A stretch of DNA of 64,000 bases from Wuchereria bancrofti (Eukaryota > Nematoda > Chromadorea > Rhabditida > Onchocercidae), in NCBI GenBank assembly GCA_005281725.1, contig SSBO01000012.1, positions 4,913,564-4,977,563 of the forward strand, written 5' to 3'. Under the pieces are notes generated by a model. That model searched no databases, was not told the DNA's origin, and saw only the letters and a list, made by a program, of their open reading frames with translations. Below, one piece after another: positions 62,801-64,000 of the stretch (position 1 is the stretch's first letter; each line of letters opens with the position of its first letter). The translations under genes were made by a program, and so were the position numbers.

Positions 62801-64000
62801 GGATGTTTATTTTTGCAGCGGAGAAGCAACCCTAATTATTTAATTTAGCCTTGCCACTAACAGTACGACAGTATCATGTGGTAATAAATTATAGATAACG
62901 ACACCTGTAGGTAATGTTTTGGATGTGTTTTCAGCAAATGGTTTCGTCCCTTGTGCCTTGGGAGTCTAAAATACATGAAGTATAATATTTAAGCGGTCTG
63001 TTGCCGTGCTACAATGTGATCTTAAAAATTGCTGTCCTCTCTGCTAAGTTCATTCGTTTTAGATATGCTACTGATTATCGAGGTTTTGCGTATCAAAAGT
63101 TGGGAAAGTAGAGCTAACAAGAATAAATAGGAAAAAAGAGAAATGTAAAACGCATGAACTTCTGAGTGTCACATTTGGACACCTTCTGTTGATTATGCAT
63201 TGATAGTGACCGTTAAAGAAGCTTGTTAACCCCCAAAATAGAGCTCACGACCTTCATTTACCTCCTTTCTCCTGGAGAAGAGACCATCTGTTCCACAGTT
63301 GTGTCCTCCTCTTGCTGTGTTCCGATTCTCATTCTTTAGAGTTGCAGCAGACTTCTAAATATATATGCGCCCGTCCTCAGCATCACTTCTCTAATTGCCA
63401 CTAAATATCTTATCCTCCTTCGTTTCCTTGTTCGATTACAGCCTTTTGTATCTGCTATTGACCGTGGGATTATACAGATGAGCACCTGTATTGTTGCTCA
63501 AACATCTTTCCTTTTCACCTTGCCCATAACCTCGAAGATTTACCTCTGATGTTTTGCCAATCGGTTTCATTTACTTCACCTTATGTAGCACTTTTAAAGT
63601 TCCTGGAAATCAACTGCAAGTGATGGATACAAATTGGTTCTTATAAAAGCATCATTTCCCAATTGAATCATTCAGTTTCAAAAAAGAAAAAAAAAATGAA
63701 ACAACTGACAGTCCGAAAACTTCTGTGGAAATATATACATTGCATCCTCATTATGCTCGGTAGCACTATGTGATGAGAACCACTGTTTATTCTCGCTTTA
63801 CAGCGCTAAAATCCCATATGTTCTACAATATTCTGCATGTTTGAAGGCCACGCATGTGAATTAAAAAGTGATTTGACATCATGGATCGCTTTTCAGTGCC
63901 ACGAGATATTTGTAATGGGAAAAGTTAACGCTTATGATGACTATCCTTCTTCGCAGTTCATATACGGTATACTTTGAAAATGAGTAGCACTTCTAAATGA

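Larger units (their letters stand above)
55529..64000. other. Gene-poor region to the end of the window
   Basis: About 8.5 kb in which I can support no gene. It holds short AT and AC tracts (59675-59690, 59755-59828), a GTA-rich run near 55710-55750, a purine-rich stretch at 56560-56690, and small tandem duplications at about 57705-57760 and 62031-62076. Open frames are short and unrecognised. Parts (58500-59500, 63230-63600) are pyrimidine-rich on the plus strand. Confidence 0.4.

Overview
This window looks like nuclear DNA from a nematode, most likely a spirurid or filarial worm. It is AT-rich with many short introns bounded by TTTCAG or TTTTAG acceptors. Several start codons sit only 4-45 nt downstream of a splice acceptor with no visible upstream coding exon, as expected for spliced-leader trans-splicing. 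The hecd-1, CTU1, PIG-S and rpl-33 products are nematode-like. The clade is my inference; no rRNA, SL RNA or tRNA gene was seen.

Layout. 1-1.1 kb: the 3' end of an unidentified plus-strand gene. 1.26-4.24 kb (minus): CTU1, the tRNA wobble-uridine 2-thiolation enzyme. 5.55-6.86 kb (minus): a Rab19/43-like GTPase with unusual G-motifs. 8.94-29.18 kb (plus): a 61-exon HECTD1/hecd-1 E3 ubiquitin ligase gene, which is the largest object here. 32.2-33.86 kb (minus): protein phosphatase 1 inhibitor-2, with a duplicated copy of its first exon at 35.3-35.7 kb. 36.55-39.77 kb (minus): PIG-S, a GPI-transamidase subunit. 41.5-43.5 kb (minus): a TspanC8-type tetraspanin. 43.9-45.2 kb (minus): ribosomal protein eL33 (rpl-33), 386 bp upstream of the tetraspanin. 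45.2-64 kb: almost no recognisable genes, apart from the last two exons of an unidentified plus-strand gene (48.67-51.35 kb) and a large 9-mer/4-mer satellite at 55.3 kb.

The genes do not form one pathway. They are housekeeping genes (tRNA modification, ribosome, GPI anchoring, PP1 control, vesicle traffic, ubiquitin ligation). Exon models were built by hand from splice sites, reading phase and family homology. They sum to whole codons for CTU1 (316 aa), Rab (209), hecd-1 (about 3009), inhibitor-2 (174), PIG-S (546), tetraspanin (305) and eL33 (123).

The most notable observation is splicing. Homology forces two introns to begin with AT (ATAAGT in CTU1, ATATGT in PIG-S) and end in AG. One or two introns in hecd-1 begin with GC in a poor GC-donor context. 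Other points of interest are the intact duplicated first exon of inhibitor-2, a CCHC zinc-knuckle exon in hecd-1, the altered Rab nucleotide motifs, and a tetraspanin that has lost two TspanC8 cysteines together.
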